Positions 36,916 to 48,849 of a DNA stretch of 64,000 nucleotides are shown here, in pieces; position 1 is the stretch's first letter; each line of letters starts with the position of its first letter. The stretch lies in NCBI GenBank assembly GCA_026874595.1, contig CM049322.1:10566400-10630399 (forward strand). The letters run 5' to 3'. This stretch comes from Sipunculus nudus. Its lineage: Eukaryota > Annelida > Sipuncula > Golfingiida > Sipunculidae. The position numbers were made by a program, and so were the translations under genes. The notes beneath the pieces are model-generated. The model did not search any database. It saw only the letters and a program-made list of their open reading frames with translations, and was not told the DNA's origin.

Positions 36916-38058
36916 TTAACCCTCATAACGGGCGAAACCGGCCGAAGTCCCATTTCCGCATAACGGCCGAAACCGGCCGTAAAATACAACCTGCCAAAGC
37001 AAGATAAAAATAACCTGTAAACAGAAAACAATTACGTGAGTCTTGGTGACTATTTGAATGACACCGTTTAGTTTTCGTATACATCGTTAATAGACCTGTG
37101 ACATGGAATTTGGTCGAAAATCCCTGATTTTTTTTTTGTCTCCTTAGCGTTAAATCGAACAGGGGGAATTAATATCGCGGCTCTGTCTCACGATACCGTG
37201 ATACGCCTAGCTGACAGTGTGAGAGAGCGGTCGCAAGTTCTATCTGTAAAGTCGATCACACATTAAATTTTTATGTTCCCCATGGAACATAAATAAATGA
37301 GTGAACAGTGGCTGTGTGCCACACCACAGATTAGGAGCAGCGTTCGTGTAATACGTCAGTGGCTGAGCCGATGTGCTCTTTGCGCCTGACCCAAGGGAAT
37401 CCTAGATGCCTCATTTTATTAAGTCATGTGATAGTTCGAGCATGTCGTTGTCAGCCGACAACAACAATGCAGCGGACGATTCAGAGTCTGAAACCTTGGA
37501 AGAATTTTCAATAGGACTAGACTAGTGTCTCATAAGAATGGTCTGAATGATTCTGAATCAGATATTAATGTTAGTTCTGTCCATACATCTGACCTTTCGG
37601 ACTTTTCTTGGGACTTGGTCGACAGTGATACCGCTGTAACAGGTGCGCGCGAGGACCCACTTGAACCACTTCAGGTACCTTCGTTGACAGATCGTCTGAT
37701 ATAACTTCAGAAGGCTGGATCCATACGTTACATAATGTCAATCTGCATCTATTTACGTCTTCTTCTGAACAAGTCCATGAGTTAGACTTTGATCAAAGCC
37801 TCTCGGATTTCTTTCACTTGCTCTTGGAAGAAAACTTTTTTTCTTGACATCGCGAATGAAACCAACAGGTACGCTGAATCCATACAGGCGAAGGAGGGGC
37901 GTGATGCGCGCTGGTACCAAACCTCTGCTCGAGAGGTACATCGTATTTCGGCATTCAGGTTTTCATGGGAATACACCAGCTTCCAGGCTACTGGTGTTAT
38001 TGGAGCGACGATTATTAACGTATCGCCGCATGGTTTTTTGAGTGTTCTTGTCCAATGA
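36916..38058 (+). pseudogene. piggyBac-like relic (unit 2)
   Basis: TTAACCCTCATAACG at 36916 and the duplicated CGAAACCGGCCG repeat mark the left end. This copy keeps the roughly 61 bp missing from unit 1 and reads ELDFDQSLSDFFHLLLEENF in one frame up to about 37840. One extra base in the T run before CTTGAC then shifts the frame to DIANETNRYAES. In a third frame, near 37960-38030, it preserves FMGIHQLPGYWCYWSDDY, a clear piggyBac transposase motif that unit 1 has partly lost. Confidence 0.78.
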
Positions 38059-38183
38059 GAGGGCGCGCATTCCACTTGCCCCTCCCATAGTCATTCGCGC
38101 CATCTATGTCCGACAAACAACATCGCTTGGTCCCGCTTCACCTCCGACTCCTGACTTGAATTTTTCTCGGATTTTTGCTCAAC

Positions 38184-39584
38184 ATGGTGAAAAGGTGTGC
38201 TTTGAGTACCTGTAACAGTGACAACAGGTACCCATTAAGGACCCAGGGTGTGTCTTTTCATCCATTTCCCAAGCCGAAGAGGAAACGCAAGCGTTGTATG
38301 GTCTGGATCAGACGATGCAACCGACCGGCCCATCACCTCAACATCGGCAACATCAACAAACACAAATACGTTTGTTCCAAGGTATTTTGAAAGCTTATCT
38401 TCATTTCATTGACATAAGCTTTGTAAATTTCAGTGAATTCTATGTTTACAGCTTATTAGGTTACCTCAATTTGAAAATATGTAGAAAGATGAACATATAT
38501 GTTGGCGTTCGATGCACTCGGACGAAAATGGGGAACGGGGGGGGGGGATCGGTGCAATTAGCTGAATGCCAGGAAATGTATACAAACAAACTGCCATGTC
38601 AGGCATGTTTTAAAAAAAATATTTTGGAGTTGTGTGATATTGGGTTTGGTATGATAATTTTTTTGAACAATATTAACAGATTTTAGTCAAATTTAAAGGG
38701 AAAATTTACAGCATTGACAGAGTAATATGACTCTCGATGTGGCACGTGATTTAATCTGAGGTCGGATCGAATCCAGTCACATCACGTCATTGTCCAAACC
38801 ATGTCAGTCAGAAAGCATGTTGAATTTCCAACTGGCCAATTATTTTCAAGTACTGTTTTCATCACAACCTATCTCTTCATATTTTTCATTTACACTGATT
38901 TGTCATGATGTGACTGTATTTTTTCCTTGGTGATCACATGTCCTTTAGTGTCCCTTGATGTTCTCCCATTAAAAGTGTGTGTGTGGGGTGAGGGATTTTT
39001 TATCCAAATAGTTTCACCATGAATCAAATCCTAATCTTCATTCGATATATACATTTTATATTATTGATATACGTAATTAAGTAGTATTTATAATTACTCT
39101 GGGACACGTGGGTGTCACTTCACAGAGACGGATCCAGGATTTTGCAAAGGGGAGGGTCACCTGCAGGAAGACTGAAAAAGAAAACCTAAAAAAGGTCCTC
39201 TGGTCTAGGAGGAAGGGGGTCACGGTCGCAAAATTTGGTTTGAAACCCTAAAAAAAGTTTGTTTGGCTCCAAAAGGGGGGGGGGTGACCCACTTTGGATC
39301 AACCACTGCTGCATATATGTAATTGATTAAATAATGTTCATGTGGTAACTGAAACTTTATAATTCCATTATGAATCAAATTTGTGGAAATGTTGTACTTA
39401 TTCATTTGATAAAATTATATTGGTTACATTTAACTTCCAAAAGTAAAATTACATGTGTTGTATAAACATATATATGTTTTTTTATAATTGTTGCATTTTG
39501 TTGATGGAAAACCTTCCAGTACTTAGCCAGACGCAATTCAAGACACAACTAATCTGGAAAAACAGGTACCAACACCACCCTTCC
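38184..39584 (+). pseudogene. THAP gene copy of unit 2, apparently inactivated
   Basis: Exon 1 (38184-38381) is intact with a good donor. The exon 2 counterpart (39494-39584) has lost its acceptor, with TTGTAG/CAT now TTGTTG/CAT. It also has an in-frame TAG at 39524-39526 where unit 1 has TAC, and its donor is weakened from GTAAGT to GTTAGT. Without exon 2 the fourth zinc ligand, a His, is not supplied. The exon 3 candidate (40771-40817) is 6 bp shorter. Transcription of exon 1 with a different downstream exon cannot be ruled out. Confidence 0.75.
39123..39313. mobile_element. MITE in THAP intron 1 (unit 2)
   Basis: Imperfect inverted ends CAGAGACGGATCCAGGAT and TGGATCAACCACTGCTG. It is slightly shorter than the unit 1 copy, mainly through a shorter G tract. 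Confidence 0.52.
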
Positions 39585-39599
39585 GTTAGTAGAGATCTG

Positions 39600-40920
39600 A
39601 AGGGTGTTAATAAACAAAACAGCAAGAAATAAAACAAGATGCATTTATTATGTACTGAACTTTGTCAAACAGACCATTGAAAATAATATGATTCAATGGT
39701 ATATAATCCTTAACAAGATGGATGACATTATCACATTGATACAACTTGTAAAATGATGTTTCATTTAATAATATCTGAGTAGTCTAGTCCAGTATTATCA
39801 TTTAATAGGGCTGTAAACACCTTAAATTTATCTCCCATATTCACTTACCAGTGTGTGTACCACAATTTTATTACATTATAAATTTATAGAAACATGTTTA
39901 AACTTTGACAAATGTGAGATATTAAAAATTCCAACATTACTTGAAATCACTTCATCCTTGTGAATACGTTATTTGGACAGGCCATATATAATTTGAACAG
40001 ATTGATTGAATTAAAATTCAACCAGATGTAGACTTTAAAGTGGGATAAAGTATCTCGATACTGAGCCTACTGGGGAAGTAACACCAAAAAAGAGTGAGTA
40101 TGAGCATGCATGAGTATATACACATGCTTATATGAGATTTTTTTTACATTCTCTGATTTACTTCTGCAGAAGCAGCCCTTAGTGAATGTCTTTTACTATT
40201 TAATTAATACACATGTAAGTTATCTTTCTGAACATGTAATCAGTACTCTCGCCACCCTTACTAAAAACTTTGTTATGGAAGTTCAAACATTTTGAAGATT
40301 ATCACATTTACGATAAGACAATTTTAAATTGGAATATGGAGCCCAACTTTTCCATTAAACATATATACAGGTTTAAGTAAGTCAAAGATATAATAGCCCT
40401 TTCATATATAAATTTTAATTATATCAATTTAGTGTTTATTAATCAAGTTGTGCAGTTTATATTAAACTCTCCATGTATAAACTATATACAGTTGGACCTG
40501 TCTGAAAGACCACCTATCGATGAAGACCACACTTTGGTCAGTTCCGTGGGTGGATATATTACACAGGTTTTACTGTACTACTTATTTAATTGGTTAAACA
40601 TGTATATAAAATTATATGTTACTGACACTTTATTCTCATTGGTGTGATACCCAGTCAAGTATATGATTAGCAGATTTTGGAATGATTGATAACACAATGT
40701 GCTGTGTATCACTTTTGCTTTCACAAAAGTTTCATGTTAGAATGAACAAAATATATGTTTATATTTTTAGTGAAGAAACAGCAATGGACTTGCATCCAAC
40801 ACAGTCGACCTTTGAAGGTAACAGGGCGTGTGACACGTCAAATGTGGAAGGTATGTTATTGTTGATTTAATGAGATGAGGTAATCTTTAACATGGCTGCA
40901 GTATGCTTGTGCAAGAGTCA
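39600..40920. other. Non-coding flank of THAP copy (unit 2)
   Basis: AT-rich; parallels 10850-12240. Near 40530 about 70 bp present in unit 1 (around 11775-11845) are missing. No exon is seen beyond the candidate at 40771-40817. Confidence 0.45.
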
Positions 40921-41196
40921 CTGCTATCGATTTCATTGTTTCTGTATGAGGATAGAATCTTTGTTGAAAATAAGCGGCTCTTGTTTTCACACAATTTAAA
41001 ATATTTTTATGAAATAAACTAATAAAATATCAAAATTAAATTTTCCAAATAAACAAATTTTCTTCAAGTTAAATTCAAAGGGGTCTCATAAGAAATTTTA
41101 TATTAAAAATAACATTGTGTGAACAATTGTGGTTTCAGCCACTTAAATACAATGTATACCATCAGTATTCGAATGAGTTCAACAAGAAAAACATAA

Positions 41197-41365
41197 CAGG
41201 TCCACTTCCAACCGAAAGGATGCTTATATCTCCTGTCTCTTTCTTGAATATGGTTTTTGGGCTATGGTTTAATACATTCTTAAGCCATTCTTTGCTTGAA
41301 TCCAACTGGTTCGAATACTGGTAGTAAACAAGGAGATCCTCGTCGTAACCTGGGTACATTTCCAT
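41197..41365 (-). pseudogene. Orphan HNMT first exon with lost splice donor (block A, unit 2)
   Basis: 169-nt counterpart of the exon at 12513 with an intact ATG and open frame. The donor GTATGT has become TTATGT, so even normal splicing out of this exon is lost. No further exons follow. Confidence 0.78.
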
Positions 41366-41439
41366 ACCTCCGTAGTTTAGGAATTATAATATTCCGTACT
41401 TTGTTAGTTTGTCCTTCGGTACACCTGTATAATAAACGA

Positions 41440-41448
41440 GTATATATA
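41440..41448 (-). promoter_or_regulatory. TATA box, block A unit 2
   Basis: TATATATAC on the minus strand, about 75 bp upstream of the ATG at 41365. Confidence 0.45.
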
Positions 41449-41653
41449 CCACGAATATGTTACCTTGTATATGTTATCTAATCGTGGGAGGTTTACTTAA
41501 TCAAGAAAACTAAACAAAGTGCGTTTTGCATTTGCGAGATCATTCATGTACCTCAAATTTTTTACATTATATTTTTTTTTCTGATCACTGTGTTCGGGAC
41601 GTATGTTTACTATTAATGTGGGCTACGAGAATATTATGTTACCAGTTATTGTT

Positions 41654-41667
41654 GCGCCCCCTTGTGG
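41654..41667. promoter_or_regulatory. CTCF-like site, block A unit 2
   Basis: GCGCCCCCTTGTGG, unchanged although the adjacent gene fragment is decaying. Confidence 0.45.
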
Positions 41668-44125
41668 GAACTTGGTGTTTTAGGTGTGTGAGGAACATGG
41701 CAGCCATTAAATGTGATAACTGTTAGGCTCCTCGTTTGTGGAGCGATTGTGTCGCGTGCCTGGAATAACATCCTACAAACACAGGGGGCTAACGTAACTA
41801 TAAAAACGATACAAAGTGTACAGTCCCTTTGCGTAAATTCTTCATCTCATTAATTTCAAAGCCAGAAATAAAAATATACACCGTATTAGCCATGACGCTC
41901 GTTTAATTTGAAACCAAGAGAAGGAGAAAGTTAATGCTTGCAAAACAAATGAAATATGATAATAATTTGGTCTGCAAACATGTTACGCTTTTCCAAAAGC
42001 AGGTTTGACCATTTGCTATGAAGTTATGCAGGTGGGGCAACTTTCTCTAAATCTGCATTATTGTATATTTTGTCTTTGGATAGTGTCACAACCCAAGGTG
42101 GGGGTATTAATTATGAGGCAAAATCACCCCGGAATTAGCTAAAATCTGGGTTCTGCGGCATCCTTGTGAAGACCTCCAATGCTCCTTAATGAGCTGACCA
42201 GCTGTATCATCTGGTTATCAAAGGCCGCATTCACAGCTAGGGTGGAGACTTAAAGTAGTACACGAGGATAATTCTGAGAAATTTGGTCTTTCATTTGAAT
42301 GTTTCTTGACAGAAAGCTCAGGTTCTGAGGTGCACAAACGTGTTAACACAAAGGACCAATCGGTATCTGCTGGGACGTAAAGTTCATTCTTACTGTGTCT
42401 AACAAATGATATGTGTGCGTGTTGCAATATACACCGATACCTGTAACTGTAATTAATAAAAAAAAATACACATAAAACTGCATAGAGCAGAAATGTTGTA
42501 TCTGCCGGAAAGCATTCGGTTTAGCAACGGAAAAAAGGACTATCCTGAGCCCCAATGCCTGTCATTGCGCTACGTTAGTTGAGCTTAAAACAAGACCAGT
42601 TCGAGTTGCAAGATGCACCTTGTTGCTTGCCGAAAATTTACGTTAATTGACTTTCTTTATCGGTAAACAGTGAAAAGGAGTTTCATCGGAACCATCTAAT
42701 TCCCAGTACCCTTATACGACGACAAATAATCTAAACTCGGATCTTTTAATATCAGATACACAACATATAATTTTACAAAGCAACTTGTCCTGAAAATGTT
42801 ACCGCATATCCTCTTTAGTTTATTGGCGTAACCCTGTTTTGACAATTCCCAAAATCAACCAACACACGTCAGTTATTTTCCAGACTAAACCTGTGGTTAA
42901 ATGTAATTCTGTTTATGAGTTGTGAACATGTATAAGATGATATTTACGTGTGGTGTTGTATACTACATGGAGATATGATAATTAAACTGCTAGTCTGTTT
43001 GAATGCTACATAGTTAATAGTATACGTAAAACAAAATATCTTTTGAACATTTATTTATGACGAAGAAGCATACTTCAGAGGAACGATGATTGTGCCATAT
43101 TTAGCTAATCGGGCTAGAATTGTAATCCTGAATTGTGATCTCTTGTCCTTTCTACTTACTATTATCTTCGTGTCCGTATCTTGAAAACCGACCTGTTTGT
43201 GCTAGAATGGCCATTCCTATACCTTTAATAAACATATCATGCTTAAACATATCAAAACATTTCATTTAGACTTAATATCCTGTGTTTAATAAGCACACTA
43301 GAGGTAAGTAAAATATCTGCATGAATAAGCTGCTCTTTTTATCATTGAGCAATATCCTTACCAAGTCAACGTGTTCTACGTACACAAATCTCTAAATCAA
43401 TTTAAATCTGCATGATGCAACATTTTAAATACTCATTTGTACAACAGGAAAAGATGTATTACCTTAGGTCAAAGAGTCACAAATGACCAAAGTCTATGTG
43501 GCGTGTATGTTAATTAATAACAATTAGTTTTTTTCAAGGTAACTTTTTATATATGGTGCATATACTAACTTATATATTTTCCTGCCTGTGAGGTTTATTT
43601 TTTTATAATAGATTATCTTTATAATTAAAGATGCAATATTAACAATACTGTCTCTTTGATCAAGACGTAAATCATTGATATTGCATTGTGTACATTTCGG
43701 GCAGGTAAATCAATTAAACAGTTCGGTTTTTACAGACCAGATATACTGTTGCACATGTTAAATGAATCAACGCATGCTGTGACGTTTACACCTTTATTGA
43801 GGATACACCAGCTCATTACGCACGTCATGCATAGGATAAAAACAGTGAAAGGCACAACGTGGTGAAACCATAAGAAAAAGAATATGTGGTAATACTAAAA
43901 ATGTGACAGCATACACAGATTGATGAATACACAAAAAATGCCAGAATATAAAGCTTGGAATGGATACATCGTTATGTATCAAATATATCTCCAAATACCT
44001 TTGATTCAAAACCCTCGACAAACCACAACTATATATGTAAACTACTACATTTAACATAGAATCCAACATACATGGATACACGGTAATGATATTAATAAAC
44101 AAATATCGGAAATATCGTCACTTAC

Positions 44126-44216
44126 AGCAAAGAGCGATCGCAGGGCAGTCAACCGATCAGGCCCTAGCGAGGGTCCAATTATGATGTAGCTGAAACCGAT
44201 ACACGGAAATTCAGCG
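44126..44216 (-). other. Candidate orphan exon of unknown family (block A, unit 2)
   Basis: 91-nt counterpart of 15451-15541 with the same open frame and donor. The acceptor context changes slightly (TTTATCAG). Confidence 0.33.
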
Positions 44217-44299
44217 CTGATAAACAATATTAAACTATTATATATCAAATGCCACGTGGTAGCGGTATCATCACGATAGGATAAGTCCAATACCCACTC

Positions 44300-44436
44300 C
44301 TCGTAATACGAGTGAACTACCGACTACACATAATTTTAGCGCTAAGACAATTCATGACGGTATCTACATAATATAGGGTCATCGCGAGACCCTTCCCCCA
44401 TATACGGATGCCTCGATATGCGAGTGAATTACCAAC
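44300..44436. repeat. Near-palindromic direct repeats (unit 2)
   Basis: Copies of the CTCGTAATACGAG and CTCGATATGCGAG repeats of unit 1, unchanged in both cores and spacing. Confidence 0.48.
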
Positions 44437-45366
44437 AAATCTAAAGTTAAGAATAGTCGCAATACCTGCATACAACAGATTATTTAATAGTACATAAAGA
44501 GGATAACTCGAATAGTTAATTATACGAATAAAGAAGGCGAGAAAATAGGTAAGCACAGTAAACTCAGTATGCCCAGGTGTGTGTAAGGAAGTTATGGTAA
44601 GGTTGCATATCGATAATTATAGTGTGACAATGTTACAGAAAACGAATTAATAACAACTATTGACAATATTAAGACAAATACATATCAATGTTCTTATCAA
44701 TCAGCTTACTTATCACACTTCTATATAGGATTGTAAAGGGTACTAAGCAAGTATGCTACTCTTCAGTCCATAGTCCTTATCCAAGCATGATGACAATACA
44801 AAATACAAAAATTGTGCAGTATCTCACTAGCTGTGAGATCTAAGGTAAATTATAATACACCAATATTTGTTACGTAAGACTGTGCTTTGAACACTAAATT
44901 TATACAACAACATGAGATTTGCTGACATATGGCCTGTGTCAGTAACATTTACTTTGTATATATAACGCTTGGAAGACGCTTCGAAGAAAACATTCCTCCA
45001 CTCCCTATAGGACGATTGCCGGTCTCAGCGTTTGATTCGAACTGAACTGTTAATATATTCGAGCATGTAACAAAAGCAAATGAAACTTAGCTTATCCTAA
45101 ATATGCAGGTTGGATAAAGAAATATAAGAAATTAATAATGTTTTGATATATTACACTATATTGAATGTTTCATCGCAAAAAAATTAATTTGGAGAAAAGA
45201 TATGCTTTGTTTTTGGTTAAAAAAAGAAGAGGGACATTTTGTAAAGCCTAAATTATATTGTCTAATCAAAATATAATTTAAACTATTTACATGTTAAAAT
45301 TGACCATTTCTGATGGAAGGTCAAACTTCTGTCCCACATAGACTTTTTCATGCAGCAACTAGAGTT

Positions 45367-47223
45367 TTATATCAGGTGCACAATCGTGAGGTTGGTCACG
45401 AGCAGTTTTTCATCATCTTCCGTAGCAAGGTATTTTAAATACTCGATGGATTTATTCACCGTTGCTCTCGGTAAATTGCGGCGAGCATCTTGATCAAACA
45501 GAATGAAATTTAGCAGAGAATTTCCGATATCGTCGTCGGCTAACAGGGGAGCTACAACCAGACAAACTCCAATCATCCATTTGAGACAACCAACGTGTAT
45601 GGTTTGTGTATCAAAAGTTAACTAAAGAACAACATGAGGTAGTATATCAGGATTACATCTGTAATTTTTTTATTCTACAGTTTATGATTTTATGTGCCTC
45701 GGAAACGTAATATATGAAATGAAGATGCGGAAAAAAATAACAAGGTGTGATATCATATGCATGTATATGATATTCATGATATATAGATATATAAATATTA
45801 TATATACATATATATGTGTGTGTGTGTAAACAGTTTTTGGTGTTTTCTATTTTGGTATCAATGCCGAGGGTTCCAAGCATGCCAATATACGGGATTATGA
45901 CAATATTGCATGATATTAAATGGTCAGATTTACTATTGTTTATATATGAAATGGTTTGGTATTTCATATTTATGTGAAAATAAACGGGATTTTCTATCGA
46001 CCGATATAACCCAAAGTGGGCTCGACAGTATATGATTTTTATGAAATTACATGTGTGTGTGTGTGTGTAAACAGTGTTTTGTGTTTTGCTATTTTACGAA
46101 TTTTGAATAATTTTCCAGCCGGAAAGGAGGTTTCCCATGGTGACTTCATACGGAGCCTATATCTAGCACGTATTTTATTTATCTCAACAATAGATTCCTG
46201 TTTGTAAACACAACAGTACTTGATGATATAATAACAATTTAACGCTTCTGAATTACAGAAGTTATTACAGGACTAACCAATATCTAATGTGTAGAATATT
46301 TCCTGTTTGTCGTAATGTATACCATTCTCCTTCAAGGCCGCCTCCACGTGCTCGGCTGTGTTACTTTCAGACTGTGGTAACTGTCCTGCAAGATGGTTTG
46401 ACACGGAATACCACCCAGCTGTGACAAAATATGTAACCCTCATTGAGATTTTGAAAGAAAATATACAGCGTTATACATTATTTGACTCATATGTATATTG
46501 GAACGAAAATTGAATGTACACTGTGATATCTCAAACGTGTCAAGCCTCCATAATGCAATTTATTATATTTTGCATATCTATCACCATTGTATTCATATTC
46601 CACTGAATTAGGTATGATCCATCTAAACTTTCACAATTTTCTGATGATAAAAATAAGGTTTTTAAGATTTTTTTTTTATTTTCTTTTAGCAAATTTTCGA
46701 AATTTTAAAACACATATGCCTCTTCTCCAACTAAAAAAAATAGTCCATAGAAAATAACACTTATAAACAAGTTTCAGATATATATTTAGTATTTTGTTTC
46801 AGTCACCACTATTTGTGCAATATATACTTACATCGGCCAGTGTCTGTTAGAGCAACTATCGACCCTTCGGGCGCAGTAATTCCGAAATATTTTCGCAGTG
46901 TTGATGCCAAATCCCTACCAACAAAATACAATGAATGGACGAAAATAATTAAATCAAATGTTTGTTTTGCATGGCCTGACTCAAGAAATTCTTCTGATTT
47001 CATCTGTAACATGTTAAATTCCACATCCGCGTATTTTGGGTTGTTGGAAATGTTAGATCTGAATCGAGTCATCTGTATTGGACTCGGTTCCACAGACGTG
47101 TACCGAACCGGACGACCAGTCGATAAGATGTAGTCCAGGATAACTTCATCCGGATCCCCTAATAAAATAGTGTTACAGAAAAAAGCACGCATAAACACTT
47201 TTGATATATTAGCAGGGTATATG

Positions 47224-47315
<92 letters not shown>

Positions 47316-48474
47316 TATATGTAAATTTTTAATATTACAGTTACAGTTTAGTTGTTTTAGTTTTAGTTATCATTTTTTGATATTTATATAAAGATAACTA
47401 AAGTTTACCTCTTATTACTATTTCTATCACAGGGGTATCTATCACTTTTACTTTTTCTGTTACTGATATAGAAAGATATTATATTCAAGTTAGTGTATTA
47501 TTTATGAGATTGAACTATTTAAAGTCTTAACGAGAATTATTTTTAACAAAAAAGTATTACACTATATATGTTTAGGTGGTTAGAAACGCTAATACCTATC
47601 ATGAGGATGTATATATGATCTGATCACTGTTGTTTTTTTTTTTCTTGCACGTATATTTTTATTTCATTACAGATGTCAACTTGTTGACATATAAGATCAG
47701 AAATGCTGGGTATACTTCTGAATGTGCACATGGGTCATGGTTAAAGGAAATGATGCACGTAACAATAATTATATATCATCAATCGTTTACAGAAGCAGCG
47801 CCTCTGATTGTCAAGATGTTGGTCACCAAGAGCAAGATAGAGCTTAATGATGTATTCTTATATGGCTCAAACTTGCACTGGCAGGTACTCTTGGGTATGT
47901 AGCACCAATGGACACCACCTTCATCATTCCTGACCCCTGCCTGTGTTTACAGTCAGCAAACTTTATTATTCTTTGCTCAAAAGCTGAATGACCAACCACA
48001 TCAATCACTGCAGATTACAACTCGTTTGTGTAAAACTTGAAAATAATTACCATGTGTTGATATATAATTGTATAATGAAAAACTGGCTCTTGTTTTCACA
48101 CAATATAAAATATTTTTATGAAATAAACTAATAAATAATCAACATTCGAATTTCCATATAAACACATTTTATTCAAGTTAAATTCAAAAGGGTCTCATAA
48201 GAAGTTTATATTAAAAAATTACATTGTGTGAGCAGTTGCGGTTTCAGCCACTTAAATACAATGTATATTATCTGTATTCGAATGAGTTCAATAAGAAATA
48301 CATACCAGGTCCACTTCCAACTGAAAGGATGCTTATATCTCCTGTCTCTTTCTTGAATATGGTTCTTGGGCTATGGTTTAATACATTCTTAAGCCATTCT
48401 TTGCTTGATTCCAACATGTTCGAATATTGGTAGTAAACATGGAGATCATGGTCGTAACCTGGGTACATTTCCAT
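45367..48474 (-). CDS. HNMT-like: HNMT-like SAM-dependent methyltransferase, complete four-exon gene (block B, unit 2)
   Basis: Exons 48306-48474, 46832-47158, 46278-46418 and 45367-45551 have the same lengths (169, 327, 141, 185 nt), phases and splice signals as the unit 1 gene. They give an open 273-codon frame. Exons 3 and 4 appear identical to unit 1. Exon 2 differs at about three positions, including Q to R before YTSVEPS and A to S in FRSNI(A/S)NN. The SAM loop GSGPG, VEPSP, and the C-terminal NLTIVHLI are kept. Both B copies look functional, so the locus carries at least two near-identical methyltransferase genes unless the two units are alleles. Confidence 0.86.
47226..47312. repeat. 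Composite (CT)n(AT)n microsatellite (block B, unit 2)
   Basis: CT part longer and AT part shorter than at 18557. Confidence 0.95.
47673..47884 (+). other. Antisense exon-like segment (block B, unit 2)
   Basis: 212 nt with acceptor TTTCATTACAG and donor CAG/GTACTC; open in the same frame as at 18999. An I to M change occurs in VK(I/M)LV. Confidence 0.33.
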
Positions 48475-48548
48475 ACCTCCGTAGTTTTGGAATTATTATA
48501 TTCCGTACTTTGTCAATTTGTCTTTCGGTACACCTGTACAATAAACGA

Positions 48549-48557
48549 TTATATATA
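48549..48557 (-). promoter_or_regulatory. TATA box of HNMT-like gene (block B, unit 2)
   Basis: TATATATAA, 75 bp upstream of the ATG at 48474. Confidence 0.53.
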
Positions 48558-48760
48558 CCTCGAATTTGTTACCTTGTATATGTTATCTGGTAGTGGGAGG
48601 TTTACTTAATCATGCAAACTAAACAAAGTGCGTAGTGCATTTCCGAGATTATTTATATACCTCGATTTTTTTCATTATATTTCTTTTCTGATCACGGTGT
48701 TCGGGAGGTATGTTTACTATTAATGTGGGCTACGAGAATATTATGTTACCAGTTATTTTT

Positions 48761-48774
48761 GCGCCCCCTTGTGG
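48761..48774. promoter_or_regulatory. CTCF-like site, block B unit 2
   Basis: GCGCCCCCTTGTGG, unchanged. Confidence 0.45.
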
Positions 48775-48849
48775 CAACTACGTGTATTATGTATGTGTGA
48801 CGACTCTGGCAGCCATTAAATGTGTTAACTGTTAGGCTCCTCGTTTGTG

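Larger units (their letters stand above)
40920..44235. repeat. Duplicated block A (unit 2)
   Basis: Counterpart of 12240-15560. Apart from the HNMT first exon, its promoter and the orphan exon-like segment, it is non-coding. Confidence 0.75.
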
